In this document: in pieces, positions 10,433 to 23,809 of the stretch | How the letters are laid out: each line of letters begins with the position of its first letter | Position numbering within the stretch: position 1 is the stretch's first letter | DNA from: Lithospermum erythrorhizon | Lineage: Eukaryota > Streptophyta > Magnoliopsida > Boraginales > Boraginaceae | DNA length: 64,000 nucleotides | Reading direction: 5' to 3' | NCBI GenBank assembly: GCA_019722365.1 | Contig: JADFUC010002334.1 | Span: 186,001-250,000, forward strand | The notes under the pieces: generated by a model | Databases searched by the model: none | What the model was told of the DNA's origin: nothing | The model's input: the letters and a program-made list of their open reading frames with translations, nothing else | Position numbers and translations under genes: made by a program

Positions 10433-13231
10433 TACTGATTATCTTGGGGTTTTGATACTCGAGATTAGTTTTGTGCTTTTGTGGTGGTGGATAAATCTAG
10501 TGTTTGTTTTTTCCATGTTTAGAGTTGATTTTGTTCGAAAAAATTTGAGTTTTTGGTCAGATCAGTATTTTGATACAATGATAGTATAGAAGAAAAATTA
10601 TGGAATCTAATGAGGTTATTTAAATTTCGAATAATGTAGCTTGAGCCTTCTTGAGTTTTTGAGAGCTCTTTCTGGCATATACCAGGCTGTTTCAGTTTTG
10701 GATAATTTCACATGCTTGAATTTGAAGCCGCATGAGGGAGAATATGAATATCGCTTAGAAGCAATTTTCTGATCTTGAAACTAAAATAGGTAGGGCCTAG
10801 AAGTTGAACCACGTACCTCACAATGGTTTTAATCGGATAGCACTAGTTTATTGATCATATTTGGGTTATCGAATTTGATCAGATGAAACAGTCGTTAATT
10901 GTTAGTATTGGTTTTGTGATTTGAATAATTATCAGTAAAGCTTGTTTAAAAGATTTGTTGTGATTAAATTCATGTTGAAAATATAAATGTAAATAATAAA
11001 AATGATTTAAATGAAATGTATGTTTACATGAACTTCAGTTTAGACTTAAGTTTTTTATTAAGTTGTAGCATTCAATTATTGATAATCTCTTCACCAAATA
11101 CTTACTATCTTTACTTTCATCATCCTTTGTTTAGGTTATTGCACCAAAATGTATCAATCTTGAAGCTTATTCCTATTTCATTGTCATTTGCTTACACTTT
11201 TGTTGAATTATTTTCTAACTTGTTTATTTAATGTTCTTTAATTTACCATATGAATTAATAAGGTTGTCTACTTCAATGTTCACTAGGCATGTTAGATTCT
11301 AAACCAACAATTCTTTCTATTCTTAGTTTTTGTTACTAAACAAAAAGATATACCAAGGCTATTCCTGTTTTTGGTATATAATAAATTTTTGATTGTTACT
11401 TTCATATTAACCAAGATTGTTTTGTTCAGTCACTTTGGTCCGTATCTTATCGGATTCTATCTGAAATGATTGACTGCTTAACATTAAATGGGTATGTTTT
11501 ATCAATTAAAATAGGCCTCTGGCTTAATCTTCCAAATTCTGTTCTGCATAAAACAAAACTTAATCAACAGACCAAACGAGGTTCAAATGATTCGACTATA
11601 AAAGCATATAACTATTGTATGTAACAAAGTCGATGCTTTAAAAGAAACCTTAGGTCTTTTTGGCGAGGCAAACTTAGTTGTGCCAGAGAAACAAATTTTT
11701 TATCGATCAAACTGAAAGAATGGATTTTTTAGCAGAAAATAAACTAAAAAATAGAAATGGGTGGCAAAATAAGTCTTGTCAATAAAACCTCAGTTTAATA
11801 TGGTACGTGCCTTTCGTCAGTGTATCTAAAACATGGGAGAGCCAAAAACATGCTAAAAATGCAATATTATATACCATAAAATTAATGCAATGTTGTGCAA
11901 AAATGGTAGAAATTGAATAAATTGTTAAGGCAAGAAACAAACAAATTAATGCTAGTTTTTGTTTATAGCATTTGGGGTGAGTAAAGCGGCTCTGATTTGG
12001 AGGTGGGATTAGGGGGATTGGGGTTGAAAGTACTGCAGGCTGGAGATATAATAATTATTGATGATGATGGGTGAGTGGGTGGGTTCTCCATTTTTGTGGT
12101 TGTGGGGTTAATGGGGTGAGATCGTAAGTGGGGTCTGTGAAATGAGGGTGTGGGATTGAAGTTTGGAAGAGGATGGGACGTATGATGAAAAAGTGTAAAA
12201 GGGTTTTATTTTAATTCTTAATCTTAGTTTAGTATTAGAGACAAAATAATAGTCGTTTTGTGGCTTTTTAAATATAGACATGCATTAAAATGAATAAATA
12301 TAAGTACTGCATTGAAAATTATCAGAATGATATAGAAGCCAAAAAGATAATTAGTCAAAGATATATCATGAAGTTAAGGATACGATACCAACAAATAAAA
12401 AGAAATAACCACTTAATTTCTGAAAAATGCAAAAGTGATTAGATACTTTTGAAGTATAGAAAAAGATAAAGCTATTCTTGCTTGTACTCATTTTCTTTCT
12501 GTGTGCAATAAAAGGCCAAAAACAAGCTATTTTCAACTAAGTTCCTATTCATCATCACCACAAAGCCAAAGAGGCTGATTTTTCAAGGTACACAAACTAG
12601 CTTTGCTTGCTTTTCTGCATTTCTGATTCTAGAATTGAAGAAGATAATATCCAAGTATGAAAAGTAATAACCACCAGACCATGAATAAGCCTATTCTTTG
12701 TAGTATTTTAACTTTATCACCTCCTTCACCCAGTTTGAGTTTCTAGGGATTTTACAGTAATAAGCTGGAAGGAACAGAAGGCGATAAAGGAAGCGACTAA
12801 AACCTTTCACCATTTGTTAAAAAGTTGATGGCTGAGAACATGAAGAGTTTTGTTTAAGGCTGGGAGTTTTGTTCCCAGAAAAAATAGCAGACACGCAACC
12901 AATCCGAGGATTCAGGCTAATGAATCTAGCCATCTCTTATGAAATCCCAGATGGCTTTCAAATTAACAAACTGCATATATTTAGGAAACAACACCACATC
13001 AATAGACGTTTAGAAAGTATTGTTGTATTGTGGCATAGCCGCTCAGAAGGCTGAATCATGTTGTTTTTGTTCTGGTTGTCATCTATTAAGTTTATTGAAA
13101 ATATAAGGAACTTGTTATTTAAGATTGGAAGGGTATATTAATTAGCCTATGCAAGGGTATAAAATAACTTTTCAACAAGATTTCATATCAAAATTGAGGT
13201 CCCTTCACCTTGTTTGGTTTTTCATAACTGA
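10433..13231. other. Intergenic spacer upstream of pinin and downstream of vasculin copy A
   Basis: No protein homology recognised. Short ORFs at 11016-11231 and 12869-13054 have no family features. A G-rich, T-poor stretch at about 11970-12180 (many GGGTTGG or GTGGGG runs) differs in composition but codes for nothing I recognise. The last coding exon expected for vasculin copy A is not found here. Confidence 0.4.
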
Positions 13232-15174
13232 TCATATAATGGGTTGGGCCTTTTCTTCCATTGTTTTCTCCCCAGCTATTGACAACTGTTCCGAGAAAAA
13301 ATTTGAGTTGTAAGTGGAACCATTCTTCCCACCGTTAAGATACTTGTGCCTACTGCAAGAGTCAGCCTCGCTGGTCTCAACATTTCTATTCTCAGACGAG
13401 TCAATCCCATTTATAGCATTCAATACCATGTCTTCCCCCCTCTGATGGTGAAAGACATTGACCACTAGACTGAAGAAATCACTTCGGCTCCGAGTCTGTG
13501 ATTGAGAAACGACTCTCTTCTCCAGCAATGGCAAGCCATGTTTTCGTTCAGCAGCAGGATGACCAGAATTGATTGATGGGGCCCTTATAGAAGATGATGC
13601 AGCGACTGATTGACGACCCACAGGCACAGCACTCAATGATTTGCTACCACTTGTAGGGCTCGAGCTATCCTTCGTAGTAAGAGGGCCACCATTTCTCTCC
13701 CGCACTGGTTTTAGGACCTGAAGTTTTCCAATACTAGAAGTCTTTGAGGGATCAGACTTCACAGACCCACCACGCGGAGAGTGGACCAGCAGAGAAAGTC
13801 CAGTTTTGCCTTTCTGTTTTTCAGGGAGATTAGGGACCTGGATTGATACCCAAAGATTACAAAAGAGGAACATGAACTATAAAATTTGGAGAGAATCAAG
13901 AGAATGGTCTAGACTCATTTTTTCCCATACAAATCACTAAAGGCTTCAGCAATAAATTTAGTAATCTTAAATCCTTAAACCACTTTGTCCACATATATCA
14001 ACAAAAAAAATTCAAAAAAAAAGTTTAAAAAAAAATAGTTACCAAGGCCTTAGGCAATGAAGGTGTTACAGGAATTAATTGCCGAGATTGTTTAATAGCC
14101 AACTCCTGTCTCTGAGTTTCAGTGGACAACTGCAAAGAAACAAAAGCAAAATTATAATCTTATATTCACTTTCTATCTTAATCGAAACACTCAGTAACAG
14201 TTAAGGAGGAATCAAAGCTACCTGTGGAGTTGTTTTCGCATGAGGCGGACCCTGAGCCACTGTCTCAGCCATACTAGGACCAGTCAATGCGCTTGAAGAT
14301 ATAGATGGCGAACTTTGAGCAACTGATTTTTCTGACAATGAACCACCTTCACTACTTCTAACAACTCCTGGCACTTCTGCCAAAGCTGATGTCCACTTAT
14401 CGCTTCCTATCATAGCTGAAGCAGCCACTGGAAAGCTATGAATGGCTGGACTCAAGCCAGGAGAAGGAACTCTTTTAACCTCAGTAGCGGATGACTTATC
14501 GTCCACTCCAAGTGAAGGGAAGTCTCGTTCAAATGAAGCTTTATGCAGAAGGCCATTAGCTGGCATACGATCAGCATTAGTACTACTAGCTTTGTAGGCA
14601 CCTTTTGATCCGATTTCTACTTTCCTAGGCCATGCCTCACCACGTTGATCAGAGACCATAGATTGCGATCTCCTTAAGATCTTCTTATCAACTCTACTTA
14701 ATATACTATTCCCTAGGGGATCAGAGTAATCCAGATGCCTGCAGTCACCCAAGATTGACCTATCTTTGCTGCCAGATTCACATATATCACCATCCCAATC
14801 CCTATCACGCTGGTTCCTACTGAAACTACTGGATGTCCTCGAGTTATCAGAACCATTAGTACTGGAACTCCGGCGGAAGTATGAAGATGTTATTCTGTCA
14901 GAAACAGATGATCGTTTTATATTCTGATCATTGTTACTTAATGAATTCTTCCTTGCAACCTTTGGCTTAAGATGGTCATCTATAAAAATAAAGTAAAAAG
15001 TTAAAAAAAAAAAAAGGTAGTCAAAACTAAAATGGTTGAGCATTTGAAGCATAAAAATTCATTACCCGGACGCAATGAAGATGAAGCAAGGGGATTAATG
15101 GAAATGCCATTGCCAGAAACACTTTCGCTGCTTCTCAACCACTGTGGCACAAGTGCGGGCTCACTTTTGTCCAT
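13232..15174 (-). pseudogene. Vasculin/GPBP1-like protein, copy A, C terminus lost
   Basis: Paralogue of copy B (19689-22485). Exon 1 15066-15174 (starts MDKSEPALVPQWLRS), exon 2 14222-14979 (Ser/Arg-rich, then ASFERDFPSLGVDDKSSA, VPSPGLSPAIHS, MAETVAQGPP), exon 3 14043-14129 (LSTETQRQELAIKQSRQL) and exon 4 from 13837. Exons 2 and 3 have exactly the lengths of copy B (758 and 87 nt) with proper GT-AG junctions and no frame break. Exon 4 is damaged: after SRSDFFSL about 35 codons present in B are missing, the acidic SEEEEAAFLRSLGW helix is replaced by a deletion plus shift, and the frame runs to a stop at 13232. The fifth exon found in B is not seen. The N-terminal two thirds may still be translated. 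The family role (GC-rich promoter binding, transcription) is from animal GPBP1; plant function is not established by this sequence. Confidence 0.75.
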
Positions 15175-16410
15175 AATTAATGACAAACAGCATCACAGAG
15201 CGATACAGGTTAAGTGAACTAATTTATCTTCTCCATTACTAATAACCGATATTAAACACTCCACATTCCAATATAAAATCCATAACGTGTGACTAAATCA
15301 TCGGAATTTGATGCAAAACTTGATCCAAGTTTTTAATTTTTTCCCCCAAAGGTTCTCGTACAGGTGTCACCTTGATCACTCGGTCTAACGTGACCAACCA
15401 AGAAACTGAGGTCAAAACCTACCAAGAGGGAAACCTATCTCACAAATCCCTGTACTAAATATAAAGACGTAGGATGGTAGTTAGGGTTTCTTTTTATATT
15501 CTCTCAACACTTCAGTTCTATCCAGAGTCCAGACAGACAAAAACTCCTATCCCTATCCCTAGCAAACGAAACCATACAAGCACCCAAAGATTTTAAGCCT
15601 GAAAAATAAAAGGGTCAGCAATACCCTTTCTTTTCAACGAAAAATCGCTGAATGGCCACTCAAAGAACTGTAATCAATACCTAAAACACAATAAACCAAT
15701 GTTGTCAATACCCTATTATCCTAACCCCAAACACATCATCGGAGCAACGCCAATAACAATCGATACCTAGAGTACTGTAATCAATACCAAACCACCATAA
15801 ACCAATGTTGTCAATACCCTATTATCCTAATCCAACCCCATCATCAGAACAACACAAATAACAATTGATACCTAAAGAACTGTAACCAATACCCCAAAAC
15901 ACAATAAATTGATTTTCTCAATACCCAATTATCCTAACCCAAAACCATCCTCAGAGCAACCCAAAAAACAATAAAATCCCAGAAAATCACACTCAAACTA
16001 AACCAACGATACCCCAAAATTTCAACAATTCCTCTCCAAAAAACTATGAAATAAAACAATATATATAAGTCATATATGTCTATGAATACATAAAATATAC
16101 GAGTTCCACAAAAAAGATCGAATTTTTATGCAAACTAGCCAAAACACAAAGCAAAAGATGATAATATAGTAAAAAAATCAAGATTCCAACGTCTTTAGCT
16201 GCAAATTATGTGATTTTTTTTTCACTCAGTCCCAAAATCTAAGGAAACCCAATGTAGAAAAATCAAGAAACTCAAGAACCCGATAATTTTTCCCACAAAT
16301 TATTGGTTTTTTCACCTTAATTAGTTGAAATTGAGCAAAAATAATAGCAAATTTGATGATTTTGGTGTGATAATATTAGTGAGAGAGCAAATAGGTTAAG
16401 GTACGTGTGA
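15175..16410 (-). promoter_or_regulatory. Leader/upstream region of vasculin copy A with tandem repeat
   Basis: The stretch upstream of the copy A start codon is AC-rich on the plus strand and has no ORF of interest. From about 15640 to 15975 a unit of about 115-120 bp repeats three times (key blocks AACTGTAATCAATACC, CAATAAACCAATGTTGTCAA, TACCCTATTATCCTAA, CATCATC.GAGCAAC). It probably lies in a 5' UTR intron, as does a different array in copy B. Confidence 0.5.
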
Positions 16411-19400
16411 TGTTGTGTAGTAAGAAATTAGGAATATTTGTATACAAATCAAACGTTTGTTCAATTGGTCAAGAAATTTGTCAAATGTTTTGGTTTGTTT
16501 GGTTGGGCTTTTGTCATTACTTTCTAGATTATGGAAAATGGGCTTATACTAGTAATGAAAATCTTTACCCAATCCGACCATAATGTTGTTACTGATCCGA
16601 TTCGGCTCGAGTATATCATTATCGTTCCGGTCCGGATATCGGATAAAAAATTGGACCGTTACCGGAGGATTAACTTACCGGGTGGATATTAGGTCCCGGT
16701 TTTGTAGTCCGGTTTTCTGGTGGATCTCATGCTATTCAAAAAATTTGGTATTTTGGTCCGGACTTTGGGGTATTTCGCTCCGAATTTGGGGTATTTTTTA
16801 CATATACCAAAACTTTCAGGTATTTATCGGGTTACCGGACCGGTCCTATGCGGGTATCGGACAAAAAATTATACCCGGAACCGGACTGATAACCTTACCG
16901 AGGTGAGTATCAGTCCAGATACCTCGTGGTTTCGGGTTCTCCCGCCCCATAACAGCACACCGACGGATATCCATCTCTCTTATTCGTATGAGTTTAGATT
17001 TTATTCAAGTTTTTGAAATTGGATCGAGTTACTTTATTGATACTTCAAAAATCTGTATTCATCTACCTACGTGGTTGATTATCATCCCAAGTTCTAACTC
17101 ATAATTATCAAATCAACTTTTCGGGTAAATATATCTTTGTTTTATCCATTGATATATCTTTGTATGTGTTTTTATCATGTATTTTAGAATTATTCTTATT
17201 CCACTAACAAAAACAATTAACAATAATTCTGAAAAATGTATTTATTTTTAGAGTTAAAGCATTAACAAAAAAAAAGTAACAATAATTCCAAAAAATGTAT
17301 TTATGAAATTTGGTTGATCGATTAAGACTATAGAACATGAACGATCAGATGGTAAATAATAGAACATGAGCGATGGGATGGTAAACAAATACACATATAC
17401 AATAACTCTATCATTTGAGCCTCACTAAAATTAGGCATTCTTTGAATGTTTTCTTGAGATGGGCCAAGGGTGATCTATGTGTAAACATGGTTTTGACAAA
17501 TTGACATGTTGTCCTAGTTGTGTCTTTTAACACGTGTTTCCCCCAGAGCGAATAGGGCTTTTCGTACTCTATCGTGCACTAAAATCGAAGTTTGTAGTAA
17601 GGACTTTGTAGTCCGCAATGGAGGCGGGTTGTAGTTCGAATGTCCAAGTTGCACTAAAAATTGTTAATCAAACACAACGCCTGGTTATTGCTTCTGGAGC
17701 AATCCAGGGGCTGGAGATGCTGGTTCATAATCTTGGGCAGCATGAATTAAAATTTTAAATTGTTTCCTGACATCAATGTATCTAATTTTTGAGATTAATA
17801 TAGTAATTCGAGGAAACTAGGAGAGAGGTATTAAAAGGAAATATTGTTCTACAACATTTTGAGATTAAGTAGATTCGAATTTGTTATTTTGAGAATATAT
17901 CTCCTACTAGATAAAAATCTCCTTATATTGTGATTAAAAAAAATCGACATGTTAGATAATTACAAATATCTATTAACCTATGTTTAAAATTTACTTTTAG
18001 ATATTTTTTCAAATAATACTAATGATGAAATATTTTATTTAAAAGTCCAAATTTTATTAAAACTTTATTTCAAACATTTTATCTTTTTGATAGTTAATAC
18101 ATTAATCAATTGAAATCATCAAAATTCCTTTGTCGATTTTAGCCCATCACGAGCTATAATTCATAAAATTACAATCGAAGAAATTAGAAGTACAAATTGA
18201 TTGATCAAACAAATTAACAAAACAACCATTATTGGTTGAAAACCAAAATAACTTGCAAATATGCATCAATTATTCGTTCTTCATTCTTTGCCATTCTTTG
18301 TTTCTCTCAATCTTGTGAAAATACTTAGACCAAACTTAAGAAATGAAAACATCAATAATAAAATAAATGGAGTGCATAAGGATTCTAGCCATAAGGATGA
18401 CTTCGCCAAACGATTCAACACATATGATCTTAGTGGTGCTCTCGTTAACGTTTAATTGTTGTCCTGTTGGAGTAGATTTGATTTCCTTCAATAATCATTC
18501 TTATTCCTCTATGACGTATGTTGATCAACCAGATAGGGTCATGGTCGTTCAAAATGCCAATACAAATCTTAGCATCTCTTGAGGCAATCCCTTGAACCAT
18601 TCGAGGACAAAAGGGGATGGTTATTGTTATTGGTGAGGGTATATTCAAACATTTTAAATTATGTAACATCAATTTCAAAATATTTTCTTTTATTTTTAAT
18701 TTATTTAATCAGATTGAATATTTATATTTGTTATAATATCTATGTTTATACAAATATCTTTTAGTATAAATAACTTATCTTGAGTTTCCAATATTTTATA
18801 ATGTTTCTTAAATATAATTATAATGTTTTCGAAACATTTCTTATTTTTAACATTTCGAAAATGAAACTTTGAACCGCAACAAGCATCATGGCTTTAACTA
18901 TTTGAAGCTTGTGTTGAAGTGTGAAGAAGTTTGAAAAGTAATTCATCTTCTACATTAAGAGTTCCACACCCTTTCTTCTATCTCAACTTAACTAAAAGTT
19001 AATGTAGTTTTCTCAAATATACTACAATCATTGCATCAAATAAGGTTTATCAGGAGTATTTCTTACATTTGATTCTTCCATTCCAGGTTGAATAAAATAC
19101 TTGATACTCCTATAATTTAGGAATTTTAAGTTATCGTACGATAAGAGAACAAAACAAGAGGCTCGTAAGGGTAAAAATAAATCATTCGGCTCAAGGGAGT
19201 CAAAAATTGATGAGCGAATTGCAACTACAGTCGATTTATCAAATACGTCATCTGTAAAGACCGACTTAGTTTGAAAGATAAAATAGGTCATTCAAATAAA
19301 AAACGAATGAAAATAATAAATTGCAGGGTAACCAGACGTATCAAAAACCAAAGAAACAATGAAACCCCCACATGCAATTGGAGCAAAACCCCTAAACTAT

Positions 19401-19688
19401 TACCACAAAACTCACTAGCTCAGATTTCAGAACATAAATGAACCAGTTTTCACAGTTCTATGCAGGCACCTATATATGGATCTTAGGCCTAAAAAATTGT
19501 AGCAAAAGAAAATCAAAGTATTTCATCATCGTTAGACCATCAGAAAAACTCATTCTTTGGTATTTCACTCGATCGCCCTTCACTCCCTTCGACAGCGTGG
19601 CTTATCAGGACTTTACAATCTCACTCGAGGAACAAAGGGTTAAAGAAACGTGGAGAACTTGGAAAATCGCCTTAGGGAGTTTGGTAAA
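16411..19688. other. Spacer between the vasculin paralogues
   Basis: No gene supported. At about 16590-16920 a dense set of CCGG/GGTAT words (GGTCCGGATATCGG, TTTGGGGTATTT, CGGGTTACCGGACCGG) in both orientations looks like a degenerate fold-back or non-autonomous transposon. A short frame at about 17668-17757 reads NQTQRLVIASGAIQGLEMLV and then stops; I do not recognise it. Open frames around 18261-18582 show no domain. Confidence 0.4.
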
Positions 19689-22485
19689 CTAAGACTCCAG
19701 CTTGGAGCTAGAAGAGTTGATAGAAATACCAGCAACCCTACCAATCTGTGATTCAAGAGCTAAAAGAAATCTAGGCATCCCTGGTTGAATCTTGCACGGT
19801 GGTTTCGAGTTGATGTACTGCAGACATAGGTGAAAAGCGAATATGTTAACATAAGAAACTAGTCATTAGAGATAAGCCATGTTAAACTCTTTGAAAAGGT
19901 GTGCTTACCTTGTTCAAATCCTTGTAGAAAGCACTGATCTCCTCATCAGTAAGGCCACCCTCCTCAGTATTTTCCTCCCAGCCAAGTGAGCGCAGAAAAG
20001 CAGCTTCTTCCTCTTCTGAGAAAAGACTGGAGTTGCAAAGTGAACCATTCCTCTTACTGTGAAGAGATTCACACCCATTGCAAGAGTAACCATTGCTGGT
20101 CTTCATAATTCTATCCTTAGATGAGTTTACGACATGTATGTTAGCCAATACTCGGACCTCTTCGCTCTGAACAGGAGAAGTAGCAACTTCACCTTCACCT
20201 TCATCTTCACCTAGTTTTTTATGAGATGCAGATATGGCAGGAAAAGACTCAGTGGATAAGTTAGGAACAGATTTCTTCCTCATCAGACTGAAGAAGTCAT
20301 TTCGACTCTGAGTCTGAGATTGAGAAATGGGTCTCTTCTCCAGCAATGGAGGAACATGTTTGCGTTCAGCAACGGGATGCCCATAATTATTCACTTGGGT
20401 CCTCACAGAAGAGGATGCAGAAACTGAGTGTGTAGCATCAGGCACAGAACTAACTGCTTTCTCACATGTGGGGTTCAAATTATCAATTGGTTGAAGAGAA
20501 GAATCATTTCTCTCTCTTATTGGTTTGAGGACTTGAAGCTTTCCAATATTAGATGTCTTGGAAATATCAGGTTTCACAGGAACACCACGTTGAGAAAGAA
20601 TCAGATGCGGATACCCAATTTTGGCTTTTGGTTTTTCAGGGGGATTGGAAACCTGAATTGACATTCAGAACCTTAGTAGCGAAAACATACTAAAAAAACA
20701 AAGACAGATAACTAAATGTAAGAACAGAACAAATGAAATATCAGACCAGTGCACTAATTTTGAACACATTGCAATCATTAAATAATCAGTCGAACAACAA
20801 ATGCACATCAGTTATGAGTTATGACAAATAAGAAATTTCCCAGAGTGCAGAAGTCATAAACTCTGCCACCACCAAACCAAACACCAATAACCTTAGGGTA
20901 TAATGCCTATACAGTAACTCAACCCCAGCAAGAAGAAACAAGTACGCAGAGGTGTACATAGAAAGCCGTGAACTGGAAATGAGGGGGAGCAACCAAGGAA
21001 TACAAGACGCCTACCACGGCCACAGGTTGTGTATTGAGTGCCGCTTCAAACCTATATGAAACTAGGAATACTCCGCCTCTACATGATAGGCCTGCCTCCA
21101 ATACAAACATATACAATCATATGGCATCTAAAAGCATATTAGACACTCTATAAGCATATTAATGAGGAGCCTAAGTGCCACCCTAAGCAAATTATACTAA
21201 AACAATTGTAGCATGCAGATAAATTATAGGATCAAATATTCTAATACGAATGATAACCTATAGTGAAAGATCAACTACTCCATCCAGGTCAAATATTCTA
21301 ATTTGAATAGTAAGTTAAAAAAATAAAAAATAGAAGTTCGAAAAACTTTACCAACGCTTTAGGGAGTGAAGGGGTTACAGGAATCAACTGCCGAGATTGT
21401 TTAATAGCCAACTCCTGCCTCTGAGATTCAGTGGACAACTGAAACGATACAAAAAAGAAATGATACACTTTAATTCATTTACTCTCTTCTTTGAATAAAT
21501 CCTTAAACTTTAAAGGAGGTGGCAAACTACCTGTGGAGTTGTTTGCAATTGAGGCGGACCCTGAGCAACTGTTTCAGCCATACTAAGACCAGTAGATATG
21601 CCTGAAGCTGTAGTTGGCAAACCTAGAGCATCTGCTTTTGCAGATGATACGCCAGTTTCATTACTTTTAACTATACCAGGCACTTCCGCTAGAGCTGACG
21701 TCCACATACCACTACCTCTCATAGCTGAAGCAGACACTTGAGAGCTATGAATGGCGAGACTTGGGCCGGGAGAAGGGACTCTTCTAATTTCAAAAGCTGC
21801 TAACTTTTCCTCTACTCCTAGTGAAGGGAAGTTCTGTTCAAATGAAGCTTTGTGCACATGACCGTTATCTGGCGCAGGATTAACATTGTTATTTTTACTC
21901 TTGTAGGCAGTTTTTGGACCAGTCTCCACCTTCCTAGGCCATGTTTCACCTCGCTGTTCAGCAATCATAGAATGTGATCTTCTTAAGCTATTTCTCTCAA
22001 CCCTACTCAATGAATTGTTCTTCAATGAGTCAGAGGAATCCCGACGTCTAAAGTCTCCCAAAATTGTTCTATCTTTGTTACTGTATTCGTATATATTATC
22101 ATCCCTACCCCTATCATGCTGATTCCTACCGAAACTACTAGTTGTCCGCAAGTTAGACGGACCATTATTACTAGAACTCCGCCAGAAACATGAAGATTTA
22201 ATTCTCTCAGAAGCAGATGATCGTCCAAGATTCTGATCACTAGTACTTGATGAATTCTTCCTCACAACATTTGACGTGCCATAATCATCTGAAGAAACAA
22301 AATACCCAAATTACGAATGGTATAGCCAAAACCAATACGAGCGCACAGTAAATTTAGCAGGTGAATAACATACCAGAATGCAAAGAAGACGGTGACAAGG
22401 CGTTGATTGAAGTTCCATTTCCAGTTACACTTCCATTACTCCTCAACCACTGTGGCACAAACGTGGGCTCACCTTTATCCATCAT
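19689..22485 (-). CDS. Vasculin/GPBP1-like protein, copy B (complete)
   Basis: Five exons on the minus strand: 22374-22485 (starts MMDKGEPTFVPQWLRS), 21531-22288, 21352-21438, 19909-20652 and 19689-19817 (YINSKPPCKIQPGMPRFLLA, stop TAG at 19689-19691). All junctions are GT-AG and lengths sum to 1830 nt, an intact frame of 609 aa. The product is Ser/Arg/Asn-rich and disordered, with the vasculin marks FEQNFPSLGVEEK, a conserved middle motif LSTESQRQELAIKQSRQL, and near the C terminus SEEEEAAFLRSLGWEEN followed by GGLTDEEISAFYKDLNK, matching the vasculin C-terminal Gly-Trp and LT.DE motif. Animal vasculin (GPBP1) is a nuclear GC-rich promoter-binding factor; a nuclear role here is inferred. Tandem duplicate with copy A on the same strand, about 4.5 kb apart. 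Confidence 0.88.
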
Positions 22486-22849
22486 TAGTATTGAACAACA
22501 TCACGATGCAGTAAAGGAGAAAAGAACTCAGTATCTTCTCCTTCACTAACCCCCACAGGCAACATCCACGAGCCTATACTAATACTCGAAGAGTATCACC
22601 AAGTAACAACAATGAATCCACAGAACTCAATGCAAAACTTAATCAAAGAGTAAACTAACTCCCCTCCAAAAGCCTCGAGGGGTATTTTTAATTTCTAAAT
22701 ACAAAGTGACCAATGAAGAATCCAAAGTCAAATCCTATTCGACAAATCCCCTACTAAAACAAGAATGCCAAATGGTACTTAGGGCTCTTTAATCCTCTCC
22801 CTACGCCTATACGCCAACAAATTTTTATGAAGTCAACCGAGAACACTAC

Positions 22850-23165
22850 TAACCTCAGTCAGCAAAAGCCAGAATACAAAAATGCCCAATAGTAACTAGG
22901 GCTCTCTATCCGCTCCCTACGTCTATACGCCAACCACCTACGTTTTATGAAGTCACCCGCGAACTACTAACCTCAGTCAGCAAAATCCATACTATTATCA
23001 AAATTATACTAACCTCATTCAGCAAAAGCAATACTACTATCAAAATTCAACTAACCTCAGTCAGCAAAAAGCCATACTAATATCAAAATTCAACTAACCT
23101 CAATCAGCAAAAAGCCATTCTACTAACCTCAACCAGCAAAAACCATACTTTTATCAAAATTTTCG
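22850..23165. repeat. About 50 bp tandem repeat in the leader of vasculin copy B
   Basis: Five to six imperfect units with the core CTAACCTCAGTCAGCAAAA followed by GCCATACTAYTATCAAAATT. It lies 0.4-0.7 kb upstream of the start codon, between it and a TATA-like site, hence probably in a 5' UTR intron. The unit is unrelated to the array in the copy A leader. A separate duplication of about 110 bp (TAGTACTAGGGCTCT.. CTCCCTACG.CTATACGCCAAC) sits at 22770-22960. Confidence 0.7.
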
Positions 23166-23798
23166 ATCCTGAAAACTAAACAAGCCAACAAAACCCCTCC
23201 ATTACAAGGGAAACACTCCAAATAACCCCTCAAAACACCAAAACCAATACCAAAATCATAAAAAACTAATCTTTTCAATACACAAAGTCCAACACTACAA
23301 TCCCAACTCCATAACCATTATCAAACCAATCACAAAAATAATCAATACCCACTAATTTATATCCAAAACAAAATAAAGGGTATCACCAATTTCATCAAAT
23401 TAGCTAAAAAAATCAATCAGATAACATAAAACCACCTGTATATCTCCCCAAATATTGATGAATAAACAGAAAAATTCCAACAACAAAAAAAAAATTAACC
23501 CTTTGGCTAAATATTGCAGAAACTACACTCTACTAATCTCCAAACCTACTCAATATTTTAATTCACTCAAGCAATAAATATAATAAAATTGTCAAAAATT
23601 CAAAACCCAATAATTTTTTCCACTGGATTACTTGAATATTCCTCTGATTAATTATGGTTTTAGTTGATAATATTCTATTAGAATTAAAATGATTTTGCGA
23701 GTTTTAATTGTTGTTGTTTAAAGGTGTGAGCTTTGTGAGAAATATCAAAATTATGTGGAGGGATTAGAGAGATGCAATTAGGGTACAAATGTTGAATG

Positions 23799-23809
23799 AA
23801 TATATATAG
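23799..23809 (-). promoter_or_regulatory. Candidate TATA box of vasculin copy B
   Basis: On the minus strand ACTATATATATTC is followed after about 20-30 bases by ACCCTAATTGCATCTCTC, a CT-rich start-site context. The 5' UTR would be about 1.3 kb in genomic terms and would therefore include an intron. Position fits but no transcript evidence is available. Confidence 0.45.

Noticed and set aside
18261..18582. Two overlapping plus ORFs of 64 and 71 codons with hydrophobic starts, possible small secreted peptides
   Set aside because: No convincing signal peptide, Cys pattern or homologue recalled; AT-rich random ORFs are expected at this length.
22850..23165. Regularly spaced repeats that could be read as a CRISPR-like array
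   Set aside because: Units are contiguous and degenerate without unique spacers; plant nuclear context; simple tandem repeat.
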